From: Heliocidaris erythrogramma
Lineage: Eukaryota > Echinodermata > Echinoidea > Camarodonta > Echinometridae
Assembly (NCBI GenBank): GCA_025617745.1
Contig: CM046866.1
Coordinates: 19,227,725-19,291,724 of the forward strand
Direction: 5' to 3'
Length of the DNA: 64,000 nt
Shown: positions 1-14,528 of the stretch, piece by piece
How positions within the stretch are numbered: position 1 is the stretch's first letter
Layout: each line of letters begins with the position of its first letter
The notes under the pieces: generated by a model
The model's database searches: none
The model's input: the letters and a program-made list of their open reading frames with translations, nothing else
Told to the model about the DNA's origin: nothing
Made by a program: the position numbers and the translations under genes

Positions 1-504
1 GTACACAAAGTTTGTGCGTCGAACGCGTCCGTTGGACTACTGGGATTATATTTCGGACTGCACGAAGCCGACCGAATCTCGCACGCGAGCTCGAGCTCAG
101 ACGGAGCGTGCATGTTGCACAGCGACTAGTCTGTCCGAAGATTGCACCCCACAGGGCAACGGCATGATCAGGTAACGAACACGGTGCCCTCTCGCGGCAT
201 AAAAACGTCCACAATCTGCGATTGAGTATCCCTTTAAGTTCTGTATATATTACTGTAATTATGCAACAGCATAAATATTAATAAACAAATGAATTCGGTC
301 ATGAAATGAAAATGAGGAAGTAATTTCATAGTGACAAACTTTTTGTATTTTCATTTAGTTACAGAATCAGTGATTTGCGCAAGATGAAGCGGGTAACATT
401 TGGCACTCCATAGCTTGGTGGACTTAATCTATGTGCTTTGGTGGGGTCTACACTATGTTAGGGCGCTTTCGAGAATACAGGCCTATGTCTCTCTGCCCGC
501 TTAC
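1..504. other. SLC9A8 downstream intron sequence
   Basis: Follows the exon 12 donor on the minus strand. Bases 1-200 are noticeably richer in G+C and CpG than the rest of the intron and may be a foreign repeat fragment. I see no NHE8 coding similarity here, so the next exon is off-window. Confidence 0.5.
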
Positions 505-647
505 CTTAAGTAGTGGTAAAGTTGATCCTCCTAACCCTATGACGGTGAACAAGACAATCACCAGCGTGGTGGTGACGAGTACATGTCTTGTGTCGTTACC
601 AAACTCAAGATGCATGCTGAGTGCATATGCAATGGCCCCTCTTAAAC
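505..647 (-). CDS. SLC9A8: SLC9A8 exon 12 ([10 protein letters not shown]), last exon in the window
   Basis: Acceptor tgacaacag; the first bases GT complete GGT (Gly). It encodes [16 protein letters not shown] and the final hydrophobic helix [11 protein letters not shown] with GGSTLPLLK. Donor CTTAAG|gtaagc. The remaining cytoplasmic-tail exon(s) must lie left of position 1. Confidence 0.95.
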
Positions 648-3600
648 CTGTTGTCAAAACATAATTGCAGACATGATAACAGTGAACAGTTCTTATAGAC
701 TTGACTCTACTTTATTTCGCTTTCATTATAGATAGGCCATGGTGTTAGGGGTCAAGAACATTTTAATTTATCATCGCCTCCATAATTTTGCTGCAGTAGG
801 GAAAGATTAAGTATAAACAGATCTCTTCAGAATCAGTTTATTTGCTTTAAGGGCTAAATGTTATGACAGAAAATACAAATACAATGTATATATATATATG
901 AAGTATCACTTCCTCTTGAAGGGTAATCAAATCTTTCTAACACATTGAATTGGATGAACACAGATAAATAAGAGGAACAGGCTGGTGAAAAAAAATTAAA
1001 CAAAATCAGACAAGAGTAAGAAAGTTATGGATATTAAGCCTACTCACCACTAAACCACATAACAAACTGCATTTTAAAAGTGATTTTATGCTCTCTGAAT
1101 TTATTACAGATGAAAGACAATGGAAACGTATTGAAGGCTCGCCCCACCAGAATAAGAACCTGAACGAAGAAAATGATAAAGAGCGTTTGATAATTAAGGA
1201 TTATTTTGTCTTTTTAAGAATAACATTGCGCACACCAGCTATAAAACAATGCTTTTTATACTTTACATACTTTAAACTTTCCATTTCTTCTCCTCTCAAC
1301 TTTTCTCCACTTTCTTCTTCTTACTCAACAGTCCTCTTTTCAGGACTAACGACATGGTGAACCGTAAACCTTCTCAACGTTAAGAATTGGTTATAATGTG
1401 AGGTTTAGGAATCATCAAAGTGGTAAGACATTGACCCATTCTCGCTGAAAAGCATATGCACTGCACACAGATTTGGGTATATGGGACTGCACACACAATG
1501 TTGATGAATGTTTGGCCCCAACATTTCAGCCATTTCTCGTCACATTTTGAATATGAGGGCATTTGAGGAAATATCCTTTTCAGGACACATTTCTATTATG
1601 ATGTTCTTCCAAACTGGCATGAAAGGAATGAGAAAGCTCACAAATTATTCTTGACCTTTCCCAGAACTCAACCTTATTTTTAAAGCCTGTAAACAATTTA
1701 GGAAAGATCATATGAACTGCTAATCTGAATCATTAAAGGAGGAAATAATCTTCCGAGATTGCCTTTAACAGGATTATTACAAATCTGTTTGTATATATGC
1801 AATACTGTGGTTTTAACAACCACAAATGTACATGGAATATCTGTGTATTTATTCTGTTTCTTTTATGAACACCTGGTACCTAGAAACTCGACAAACTTTC
1901 TGTAGGTGCTTTTTTTCCCTTCTTTTCATTCTTCCAGTTTATTTCAATTTATTTGACCTTATGAACATGTGTATTTCCAAAGTAAATATTAAAATGTCAG
2001 TACATGTATGTTACATGTACATAGCTGTATGTTTTTCAATGAAAATTGAGAATTCGAATTTGACACTTGAAAACTTACTATGCTCCATAGAATCAAAGCT
2101 GGTTCAAATCTGTGATTAAAACTAGGAATGGCTAACCCAAGGTACATGAAAACACAGGTCTCTGTAGGCACAAGACAGAGGAAAAAGAATATAACATCCA
2201 TTAAGTATGGTTAATACATGATATGTTTATCAAATGCTAGGAACTGTCACCGACTATAAAGATGACAAATTTGGCGCAAATATTGTCACTTTTCACTTCA
2301 TTTGGTATGACCAACTGTTGTACATTTTCACCTTCATAATTTGGTATTTTCAAACAAATAAACATAAATAACCCTGCTAAAAAAGAAAATAATGTATTTT
2401 CTTATCAGAGCTGGTACATACTCTTCAATGCATGTGACTTTTAGCCAGTATGGTTATTTCTTATTTTGCTAGTCTACACAACCAAATGATAAATAAATAA
2501 TGATACGTATTTGACCGAAATACCTGATTTATGGTTCAGAAACATTCTCTCCAACATAAACAGATACATTTTTATTCCATCATACTCAATTCATTTCTAT
2601 TTCACTTTGCTAAATATTGTCGATATCACCATACTCAGTGGTGACATTATTATTTTGTACTTTTGTTTGTATTTTGGTGTTTTTGTTTGCCTGAATCATG
2701 TACTTTCATGTTTTGTTTTTTGTTTTTTTGTGGAAAATTAATAATCTTGAACTTGAAATTGAAGAGACTGGTGTCTCTTAAGTTAGCTTAGTGACACGCA
2801 GTGTCACATAAAGACGCAAAGAGGAAAATTGCTAGTTATGTCTGTGCTTCTAAAATTAGAATCAGACAAATCTGAATAACAGTTTTCATATTATTTTGCT
2901 TAAAAGTGTTCAAAGGGGTAAATATGAATTCTACATCCTAATATTTTGGGTCTGCCTCTATAGCATAAAATTTGATTTTGAATAATTTTGTCATATGTGC
3001 CTTTCCCGCGTTTTTATGCGCCACAACGTTTCGTTAAGTTAAGTAAGATAAAGGAAGAGTGAGTGACTTACCTGCTAGGAAGGCCATAGTTCTGAAAGAG
3101 TGTTGCATGTTGATCTGTGTAACAGGTGATAGGTTGTAATGAGTGTAATGTGACATCACGATACCAGAGAACAGAATAGCCATGATACCTGCAGGGGATG
3201 AGAATTAAGAAAACACTAATAAACATTCGATCAATACATGATGCAATAAAAAGAAGCAGCATGAGTAGCATTAGCAGCAGCTGTGGTGATAATAGCTGTA
3301 ATTGCAATAGATTGGATTTGAACATCATCACTGCATCTTGGCTGCTGCTGAAAAATGTGACGCTAACCTGGTTTGATACTTTGGAACTGAGTTTTCAATC
3401 ACATGCATGTACATTTAGGATAGAGGGTCTTTAAGTGGTAGTAGTAGCAGTAGTAGTAGTAGCAGTAGTAGTAGTAGCAGCACCAGCAGCATCAGTAGTA
3501 GAATTAGTAGTCGCAGAATAAGCAGTAGCAGGGGTACTAGTAATGTCTGTGAGTAGGAGCATTAGTAGCAGTGATTTAATACATGATCAATACATACTGT

Positions 3601-6600
3601 ACAAGTACTGTAAAATATTTTGACTAAACAGCAAAACATGTCTACCTTACATATTCCATAGTAATTCATTACTACCTCTATTCTGAAAGACTGCATTTCC
3701 ATAAAGTGATATATGATTTGGCAATTTTAATTATGCATACATTTTCATCATCACCATCATATTTGCCAAGTAAATAACAGCGAAATGAAAGCGTACTTCA
3801 GTAGGCAGTCAGAAGTTCCATAATAAAATGTGTATTTTAAATTGAAGGCATAGGATTAGATCCATATGTTACGTGTATGATTGTACACTGTATTATATTT
3901 GATTGCAGATATCATATTCAATTAGAGATTTATTTGATTGGAGACATCGCATTTCAATGAAATATTATCCCATCATAATACAGTAAACTATTCCTCATCA
4001 AACAGTTCACAGTGTTTACACATTGCTTGTGTCTACATCCACATACTAGTAGTATGTACATTGCATGTGAATATAATGGATTTTTCTTTCACAAGCACAT
4101 GCACCATAAAAAACAAACAAAAGCTACATGAATGTTGTATGCAAGCTTTCCATGTAACTCACAGTGTATATCTCTTCAGCTGTAGACCTATTTCACTGTG
4201 AATTAATACAAAACTGGGTGCTTATAGTTGTCATATACATGAATTATGATTATGATCCCAAAGTATCATACAGAAATGTGACGAGTAACGTAAGCAATAA
4301 TCACCAACGTCTAACTACAATCATCTTCACAATATATGTACATATATTCTTACAAACCTTTCACTACAATCATCTTCACAATACATATATTCTTACAAAG
4401 CAGACATCGAGGAAATGTTGGTGTACACTTTAGAATAAGAATAATACCCTGCACTAATCAGCCATTATTCAGCATATTGTAATTCATTTATTTTAACAGT
4501 ACAACTTTGGACTGATACATGTATGACTACTGGTATCTATTACAAATTACAATTACACATGTACATGTACTTAATTATATTTTTTATTTGATTGAAGAGC
4601 CCTTATGGCACTCTAGTGAGCAAAGAATTTAAATTGATGCATGGAATATTGATCTCCACTAGGAACAGTCCATGCCTATACCAATAGGATTCAACTATAT
4701 GAATTTTTCTTTTCTTTTCAAGGCATTCTTCAGTTTTGCTAATGACAAAAATAAAAATACTCACAGACTCCAATAAATATCCAATGAAAGTAAAATATGT
4801 CATGCAAATGGAATTTGAAATGATTTGATATTCTTGCAATTGGAACACTGAACTTGTTTGAGCAATAAACTTCTACATATGGCAAAGTGTTAAAGTTATG
4901 ATAGACATTATATTATAATTCATAAGATGGATATTTCATTCTCTTAGAAATAGATAATAAGTATTGATGAAAAAGTGTTGCTACTGTAAGACTTTCCATA
5001 CCTGATAGTTTGATTCCTTCAGCTAGAGCATATGGTAGATAAGCAAAGATCAGCATGAGACCAAACTCTAGTGATGGGGTGTTTCTCAGATCAACATGCT
5101 TCAACAAGTAAGGAGAAGAATTAAGGAAATCTAAACAAAGAACATACCAGGTAACAATCCTGATATCTATATAGTGAGAACTTGGAGTGAGTTTTCATAC
5201 TTTAGAAGAAAAAAAGATGTTATCCAAATATAAAAGATTGAATGCTAAATCTGCAATAAAATAAATCAGAATAAATCAACTCTGGTAGGTCAAACAAGTG
5301 TCCTCTATATTGCAGCAACAAGTCAAAAGCAATGCTTACAACATGGAAGTAAAACAATAAAGTGAAAACATACACAAGGAATTCTCTCCTTTCTGAAGAT
5401 AATATACATCTTAGAGTTCCCAGGAGACTAACCTGTTGCATATATAAACAGATTTTTTGTACAGCATGCATTTTTCATAAACTCAAGCCCAGGTTATATT
5501 TGGCTTTAGCATTCCATGGGTTAAAACAATGTTTAACAGGAGAGAACTGTATTTGTAAAGAAAATTAAGATGTTATTAACCGTTTCAGGACAGGAATTAT
5601 TTAATTGATCACACTTTGTTCTTCAAATTGGCAACAATAATATTTCTCTTTTAGTGTTGCATGGTTCATATAACGTGTAATATGTTTGAAAATAATATAC
5701 ATGTACATGGTTAAAAATGTAGAAAAGTTGAAAAAAAAAAAAAATCAAAATTTTGAGCCTCTCATTTGTGTTACCTATTTAAGGATTTTAAAGCTTATTC
5801 TCGTTCTTAAAATTCCTTGCATCAAACACAATATTATTATGCAACAAAATGGACATAGTGTGTGCAGAAATTTTGCTAATTAAATTTTCTGCTAATGCAT
5901 CTGGTATATTTTTCAGAGCTCTGAATCAAAAGTTATTGAGCCAAACCACAAAATCAGGTCAATTGTCTTGAAAGGGTTAATGACAAACATGGAACACACT
6001 GTCCAGGTTCCATTTTCATATCAGTCTATATCTAGCATTCAGGCTTCAATATGATAAACATGCTTTTAAACTACTTACATATTTTTTAATGCCCAACAGG
6101 AACTGTATGATAATCACATTATACATGAGTAACCACGTATATTCAGAACATATAAAGCACAAGTCAATTTCTCAGTCTTTGGTAGGTTCATCTGAACACA
6201 AAAAACAGGCAGAATCACAGCTTAACTGCCCAGTTCATCACACATTCACTTAAAGATAAATTAAACTCTACCGGGAAATCAAAGACAAATCCTCATTTAC
6301 ATACAGAAAGAGCCTAAAACTGCAAATGAGAAAAACTTCTGAGCAAGAATAGAATGTTTTCATCTACCAAATGCCAATAATGAGTTTGCTTTAAGGATAT
6401 GAGAGCACTGATGAGCCCGATACCGATGCCCAGTAAAGATGACGCAAAGAACATGAGACAGAACGAACCAACAGCATAGCCAAAGGCATGAATCGCTGAA
6501 ACGTCAGCCATTGCTGGAGAGTCGAGCGCTATCACAGTGCTATGGAAGAAACGATAAGATACATGAAGGCATTTAGAAGAATGTAATTATATGTAAAATG

Positions 6601-9600
6601 AATTCAACATCTCAGAGATATATATTTTAATAAATGGTTCAATAATGGCTGAAATAAGCCAGTTCGTAACTACCACATGTGGATGCCCAGACGCCTCAAT
6701 ACACTGTCAGAGTGCACATCATTATGTATACACAATGTGATTTTTGTAGTCAAACTAGAAGCATATGCACCAAAAGAGATTGGGGGAAGTGTCAAGTGTA
6801 CCATATACTAATTACAAAGTGGCTTATTAACTGGTTTTGACAATTAAACAATTTCAGTCCATTTTGGTCACATTGTTTGAGGTAGCTTAGCTTATCAAAC
6901 ATATCATATCAAATAACTGACAATATTACAATCACACTGCATGAGTTGATCAAAGTACACAATGAACAATTCCCATTTTGAACCCCAAAATAGATGTCAG
7001 CAAATATTAAAAAACACAGTGACTACAAGGACAGTCATGAATAACAGTGTCGTTTTTCCGAAGGTTCATAATTCTGAAGTTTCGTATTGCCGAAGGTACA
7101 TAATTTCAACCATGAAATAGGGTCCATAATTCTGAAAATGAAATAGGGTTCGTAATTCTGAAAATAAAATAGGCTTCATCATTCTGAAAATGATAGAGGG
7201 TTCATAATTCCAAAGGTTCATTTTCTGAAAAAATTTAATAGAGCTGTTCATCATTTTTTGGAATTACAAACCTTTGAAATTATGGACTCTATTTCATTTT
7301 TGGAATTATGAACCTTCCGATAAACAAACTTTCCAAATAACAACCTTCAGGATTAACAACATTCGGAGTAATGCAACAAACGTTAAGAATTATGAAGCCT
7401 AATTTCAGAATTATGAACCTTCGGGAAAACGAGTACCCCCTAAATAACTAGTATGGATTGATATGAAGACTGCAAAGCACTAGAAGAACTTTCATTTTCT
7501 ATTTTTCTATCAATATAATTAACTAATCAAGTCATGAGCTTCATTGTTCTGCAGTGACTTCCCAACTATTCATAAAATGTATGTATTTAAAACTTGCAAT
7601 ATTTTGTATAAAATTAATATTCAAAATCTACAATTTGAATGTAGTAGAGTGACACAGAACCTCTAATAAACAGATCAAATTATTTTTAAGTGATCGGTAC
7701 CCTTTAACTACAGGCTAAGATATGATATCAAATACAAACAAATTGTTGAGTTCAATTTTAGTGGGTAAGTGTTTTCAAAGGGAAATATTTCGTTACATGA
7801 GCTAACTCTGTACCAAAACTTTTGACACAGAACGATGATCCTCTTCCTTGCCATATTTCAGCAGTGACCTTCAAACACGACAATCACAATGTGGCAATCC
7901 ATAATCCACAACCATCCGGTACATAATTTGTTTAATGTCTTTTTCTCTCTTTGTGGCAAAAATTATATCCTGGTATCCTTGGAGGAAATTGCTTTATATG
8001 TTCTGAGCCACTGTAATCCTTACAAGGTTTTTTGTTTTTTTATTTATAATTTTTTTTTTGATGGAGAAATATTCCTGTCCATCAGGCAGATTGTCTGGAC
8101 CTGCAAAGGTTCTACAAGTTCGAAATGTTCAACTATTTAGTGCACCTGTTATGCAAAGTGGCATCTCTATGGATGGAATCCATTTTGCATACATTAGTTG
8201 TTGCTATGTCAGACAAGCCTCTGGCAAGCTTTTGAGTCATCAAGAGAAACTTTTTGTTCAAGATGTATGTAGAGGTCTAAATTGCAACCAAACCTAACAC
8301 TATTGTATCTTCAACAAACTAAAAGTCCAGAGCAAATGTTTGTCACTGGAGCAAATGTCAGTTCACCATCTTTTACCATGTTTATATTGAACTCACTTTG
8401 AGAGAACGATAGAGACGGCATCATTGAGGATACTCTCACCAAATACCAACATGTTGAGTAGCGGATGAACATCCAGAGCTGAGAAGATAGCTAGGGTCGC
8501 TACAGGATCAACGGCTGATATCAGAGAACCAAACGCAAAGCTTTCTACTAAAGTCAACTCATACGCTACCTTAGCCTGCAAGGAGAAAATAACAAGAGAA
8601 GGCATAAACAAGAGTTAATATAGTGATATCTTAAATGTAAATTTGAGGCAGTTGGTAATATCAAGAAAACAGGTATTTAACGTTTTTTGAAAAAATGTGC
8701 AACACTAGGAGCTTGAAGTGTCTGCAAACTATCTCTTTTGCAGAAAATTTGGTCATGTAGCTGGCTGGCTCAAACAACTGACAAGTTGCAAACCTGGCAA
8801 TGCATCAATTTCAGTACAAAACATACCACTCTCTATTCCTCTCTCTTCTCTTCTCAAACTGCAAACCACTCAGTGATATTTTCCTATGTAAACATTCAAT
8901 AAAACATCCACATACGAGTAACATAAAAGTCAGTTCTTCAATCACATTAAGGGTGTCTTCATATTTTAATAATCAATTTCCTCCTTATTTTGTGCATTTT
9001 GTTCATTGCCTTTATGTTATATCTATTTCTTTCTTTGTTTTGCCTTCCTCTCACAATAAGGTTTTTCCTTCTAATTCTGTGTTGCAATGTGTTGTCCATT
9101 TACATTGATTTTTTTTTTACTTCCTCTTTGCTATCATCAGACAAAGCTCTATGTATACACATGTACACCTTCACTGTTCATTGTACTATTTCTCTGTGTG
9201 ATCAAACATGACCAATGATACAAAGTACATGTAATTACTTTGTGTCTATCCTGCTTCACCAGTCTTCAGGTTAACTTTAACCCTTTCATGATAGGGATTA
9301 TTTGAGGGCTAAATTGATCACATTTTGTTCTTCAAATTGGCTCATGATTGAGAAAAACTATTTTCTTTCAATGATACATGCTACAGGGTTCTAATAAAAT
9401 GTAATGTCTTTGAAAACATATATGGCTACGAAATTTGTAGAAAAGTTGAAGAAAAACAAATTGACAAAAAAAAAATGAGTTTGAACCTCTTAATGTGTTG
9501 CCAATTTAAGGATTCTAAAGCTTATTCTCCTATATAAAAATAATTTTGAACCGCTCAATATGTTGCCAATTTAAGGATTTTAAAGCTTGTTCTCCTTTTT

Positions 9601-12600
9601 GAAAATTCCTGGCATCAAACGCAATATGGTCATGAAACAAAAATGAACACAGTGTGTGCAGAAAATTTTGCTCTTTCTACTCATTCATCTGGTACATATT
9701 TTAGGGCTCTGAATCAAAAGTTATTGAGCCAAACCACAAAATGTGGTCAATTATCTCGAAAGGGTTAAATCTTGATTTGATATTGATGGTAAACTTTATG
9801 ATTCCCTATTACATGTACAAACATCTGGTACCTATTTTAGGGCTCTGAATCAAAAGTTATTGAGCCAAACCACAAAATGTGGTCAATTATCTCGAAAGGG
9901 TTAAATTTTGATTTGATATTTATGGTAAACTTTATGATTCCCTATTACATGTACAAACAATTTAATTCAGTGTTGCTGGTACATCTCTTTTATTCATCTC
10001 ATATACTCCTTTCCCTCTCCTTGTTGCTTTCTTCAGACAGTGCTTTGAATAGCAGCTCTTTCTCCTTCACTGTTCATTTTATTCTTTATTGTATCACATG
10101 ATTCTTTGTGTATCATGTGATCTATGAGTGCATGTGACCTACATGTAACATAACTAAAGACCCAATTTATGTAATAAACCTGCTATATTCCATGGGGTTA
10201 TCCTTAAATCTGGATTTAATACAGTGCTGTAGCATGGAACCAGAACCAGTCTCAAACTCGCTGGACTAAAGGTTTTGAGCCGAGCCAGACACAAACCAGA
10301 CTAAACCTCAAAGTGGGTCAACTCGGTAACAAGAGGCACAGCAGAAAAGAGTTGTAAAAAAGCTCACTTTCTGTCATCTTTTATCACTCAGAAAGTTTTT
10401 TTTTCTAATAAATTTGTGTGTAGATTGGTCTACCTAGACTCCTAGAGTGTATCAGAATATGCGTTACAAAGCCGTATAAGGTAAAGAAAAGACATTTATA
10501 GTTGGCAAAGTTTTGATGATATGTTCCTTAACCAGTTACCGGACCGTTCCGGAACCCGATAAGGATTTTTAAAAAGTTAACGAGCCTGACAAGACAGGGA
10601 CTTTGGGTTGTGAGCTACAGTACTAATTTGGTACCAATGGTAAGTCTTATGATTTCATTACATGTACAAGCAATACTAACTACGTCAGGCATTGTATATT
10701 CTTCCTTCTTTCACCCGAAAGCACGTGCTATTCCTCTTATTCATCTGTAAAGGCTCAATCTGACCTCTCAAAATGACAAGCCATCTGCATGCTCTACAAC
10801 CATGCAATTTCATATCTACATAGTACCAGCATAAACATTCACAAGCACATTTTTTGTTAGCTAATTTGAAATGACTAAGCATCAGATGTACTGGTAGAGC
10901 AAACATGTACACGTTTGTAACCTTGTGTAAATAAACCATTTAATCACAACAATTAGAAGTCTGTTTAAGTCACCCATTCTAGTTTCAGTGTGGACTTTAA
11001 TGTAGTGTATCTCTTTTGCAAGTCAAAATATAAAATTATGTGAAAAAAGTATATCTACAGAAGAAAAATTACTTTAAGAACTCCTGTCCAGCCATATAAA
11101 CGGGAAACATACTTTTTATGGAATAATAGACTGTTAGATTTTAAATGGAAGTTTGGGCAGACTTCAAGTACCACTAGAATTCTGTAAAAAAAATCAAATT
11201 ATTCTGTCCTAAAAAGCGACTGATCAGATTGATTTTGTTACAGAATCACTAATTTAAAAATAAAATCATAACTGTTTTAATGAGCACCCAATAATCAGCA
11301 TCAAAAGTTTTTCATTTTTTGTCCTATGAAACCATCAACTGTATGATTTCAGATATTCTCTTACTTCCATTGGTTTGAAATGTGACAACTTAAGACTTGA
11401 AGGTATATGTTATCCATTATCCAATTTTCTAATTTTCAATTTAATTCAAAAATATTTTGATGAAGACTTCAAAAATTCATCAAATCCTTATCAAAGCTCT
11501 TCTAAACCTTTGATTTTTTTTTAATTATTGCATAAATATTGTGTGTGCATTATGTCCAATCATATGGTATGTATTGTATGTGACATGAATGGTATATGAT
11601 CTCAGGAGACAGTCTAAGTAGAGTTGTACTGGTAATACATTCTGACTGATCAGAGACAAGGTTATGCACCAGACCAATAAGGGATTATGTATTAACACAA
11701 TACATGTATCAATCTATTTAAAAGCCACTTGATATATCATTCATTTCCTTATTCTTTCCTCTCCAAGTAAGTATTTCCTTGAATATGATCTCCTCTCTTT
11801 CTTACTATACATAGCAATCCAAAGTCAACAAATAAAAATCTCTATTATGGTAACGTCACAGGATCAAAGTGGGGCTCGATTGTTTTCAAAAATCCTATAT
11901 CTAAGATTTTTCAAATGCTTGCCCAAGAGCTTTCCTTTAGAGCTCTGTTAAACAAAATAAAAAACTCCCTTGGGGTGTCCCAAGAATGGGATTGGTCCAT
12001 TAACATCAAGGCAGGTTTCAAAATGCAACTTCCATGCAAAGTTTGCGCATAATATTTATATGTCTGTAATGAGATATTTGATATATAAGTGTAACAGGGG
12101 GTCTGAGTATATAAACCCATACTATGCCATCAATCTTAGAAAATATATCACAAAAAGACTTTAGACTTCAAGGAAGAAGCTTTTAATTATGGTTCTTATT
12201 TTAGAATTGTTTATTTTCACAGAATAAGAGCTCCACAACATCAAACTTAACATACTTGTCTATAAATGAACCAATTATCAATTTCAAGACGACCAATCTG
12301 AATGCACTAAATGAGTTGAAAAATATGCAACTCACATGCAAAGAAAGTGAACATTGTTGCATGTAGATACTAGTAATATCATGAGGAAAAAGCCTGTTAA
12401 TATCCTCATATTGGTAAGAAAATTACAACTTTGGAAGGCATTTCCCCATTAAAAATAAAAAGGTCAATTTTCACTTTTTAATAAAATTCTTCCTACATTA
12501 TAATTACTGAGACATGCCCTTTTCTCTTTTGCTGGAGCATTAATGCCCTAAAATGACAATAGAAGTCATGTCGCGTTGCCAATTGAAGAAACATTGAGAA

Positions 12601-14496
12601 ATGACGCTACTACAGATGACTTACCTGCCCAAGAAGATAGACACCTCCTCCTACAATGAGAGTAGAGATAATGGTGCCAAAGATTGCAAAAACCAAGATG
12701 GAACCAATATTCTGGAAGAAATTACCCTGTAGAGAGAGAAAGATGGATCAAACAAAGGAAGAGGAGGGGGAGAGAGGGGAGAGAGGGGGGGAGAGAGGGG
12801 GGAGAGAGGGGGAGAGAGGGGGAGAAAGGGGGAGAGAGGGGGAGAGAGGGGGAGAGAGGGGGAGAGAGGGGGAGAGAGGGGGAGAGAGGGGGGAGAGAGG
12901 GGGAGAGAGGGGGAGAGGGGTGGAGAGGGGTGGAGAGGGGTGGAGAGGGGGAGAGGGGTGGAGAGGGGGAGAGAGGGGGAGACAGAGGGGGAAGAGGGGG
13001 AGACAGAGGGGGAAAGAGAGAGAGCGTGAAAGGAAGAGAGAATCAGAGGAAGAGGGAGAATGAGAGAGGGAGAATGAGAGAGGAAGAGAGACATAAAAGA
13101 CATAAAAAAGACACAGAGAGCGATAAAAAGGGAGAGAGAGAAGCAAAAGACAGAAAAGATGAGAGAGAGAGACATGGAGTGAGATGAAAAGTGAAGGATA
13201 AGAGAGGGTGACATGAGACGAAAAAATAGAATAAAATTAAGTTAAACATAAAGGGAAATTTCAAAGAAGAAACAAATAAAGAAAAGGGAATTTATTTGAA
13301 CTTCAAATACTAGTAAAATACCAGTATCATGTCAACTGAGAGTAAGTTCATTGAATTCAAACTGGATAGTACAGTATCAGACCCTACGCATGTCTTTATT
13401 AATATACCTGTACCGTCTATTTACCAAGGTTGGAGGAAGGAATATGAATTCTCCATATGGTTTCATTCAGTTCCCTCTCAACAGTATATGAATTCAAAGG
13501 ACTGGAGAATGATGTCCTCTCTAAGTTTCCACAGTGAGTAAGTATTTACAATTGGAAACTATAGATAACACCATGTGGTAGTATATTTGTGTAAAGGCTG
13601 TTGATTCTCTCCTGCCTGTCCATAGAAGCTGCCTGTTGGAGCTTGTAGAAGAATAAACAAAATAATATAATTAAAAGAAAGGGAAAGAAAAGAGCAGAGT
13701 AGACAAAATAACTGAAGTAAAAAAAAAACTCTTCAAACTTCAGTAACTTGCTCACAAAATTTTGCAATCTGGGTCACTCGGCTGCTTTTATCATTTCATC
13801 ATGACTGAAAATAAAGACCAAAATAGCTAGCCTTGTGTTACTGTTCAATTGAATTTCATATCATCATATCTGCTCTTTTGTCCTCTTTATATTACTTTCC
13901 TTTATTCCTCTAAAAGCCCCCAAAACTGGTTCTGTTGACTGAAGAATATATGACCAGCTTTTTCAAGAAGGCTAACACATGGTGTTACCGAAAGCTTTTA
14001 AGTTATGAATAGGAAAAAATTATGAATAATGCACCTTCATCCACTTCTGAATATGACTGCGGAATTGGTGGAAACGCATTTTCCTGAATTTAGTCCAGAA
14101 TTCTGAGAACAACCTTCCAGTGGCCTTAAAAAACATATACATGTATCATAGTACAACAATATATGGGCTAAATATACATGTATGTAAATTCCTTCACACA
14201 AACGGTTGTTCTCAAGAATGAAAATTATCAATTTCAGGATTATTATAATTTGTGTGTGTGTGTGCATTGGTTTCGACCGACAACCGCGGGCACTTTCATG
14301 AAAACACATCTTCGAACCGAGGACACACACAAGACCGAGGACCGTCCTCGTTTTGATTTACAGTTTGTTGGCTTTATTTTTAGCTTCTAACTACGCTGTT
14401 GAACTTTCAAGCATAAATGAGCAGAGTCCACGTTTGGGTGGTCGTGAACTTTTTCGTGGGTATAATTTATTTGTTTAATTTTTTGTTTAATTTTTG

Positions 14497-14528
<32 letters not shown>

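Larger units (their letters stand above)
8576..12624. other. SLC9A8 intron 5
   Basis: Contains the TTAA-bounded element at 9277-9768 with its tandemly duplicated end (to about 9959). The interval 10000-12624 is AT-rich without a recognised gene. A weak repeat-like block lies at 10200-10630, starting tacagtgctgtag and ending gagctacagtac. Confidence 0.5.

Noticed and set aside
6368-6400. GT donor at 6367 for SLC9A8 exon 7 (would add about eleven residues: [11 protein letters not shown])
   Set aside because: It needs a weak TTG|gtagat donor and a GT-AG intron ending at 5099. It inserts unrelated residues into a conserved block, whereas the AT-AC reading restores the family sequence exactly with a U12 branch site.
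12651-13214. Long open frames on both strands over the GA-rich satellite (up to 187 codons)
   Set aside because: Purely a consequence of a repeat without stop codons; low-complexity Arg/Glu/Gly or Ser/Pro/Leu peptides, not genes.
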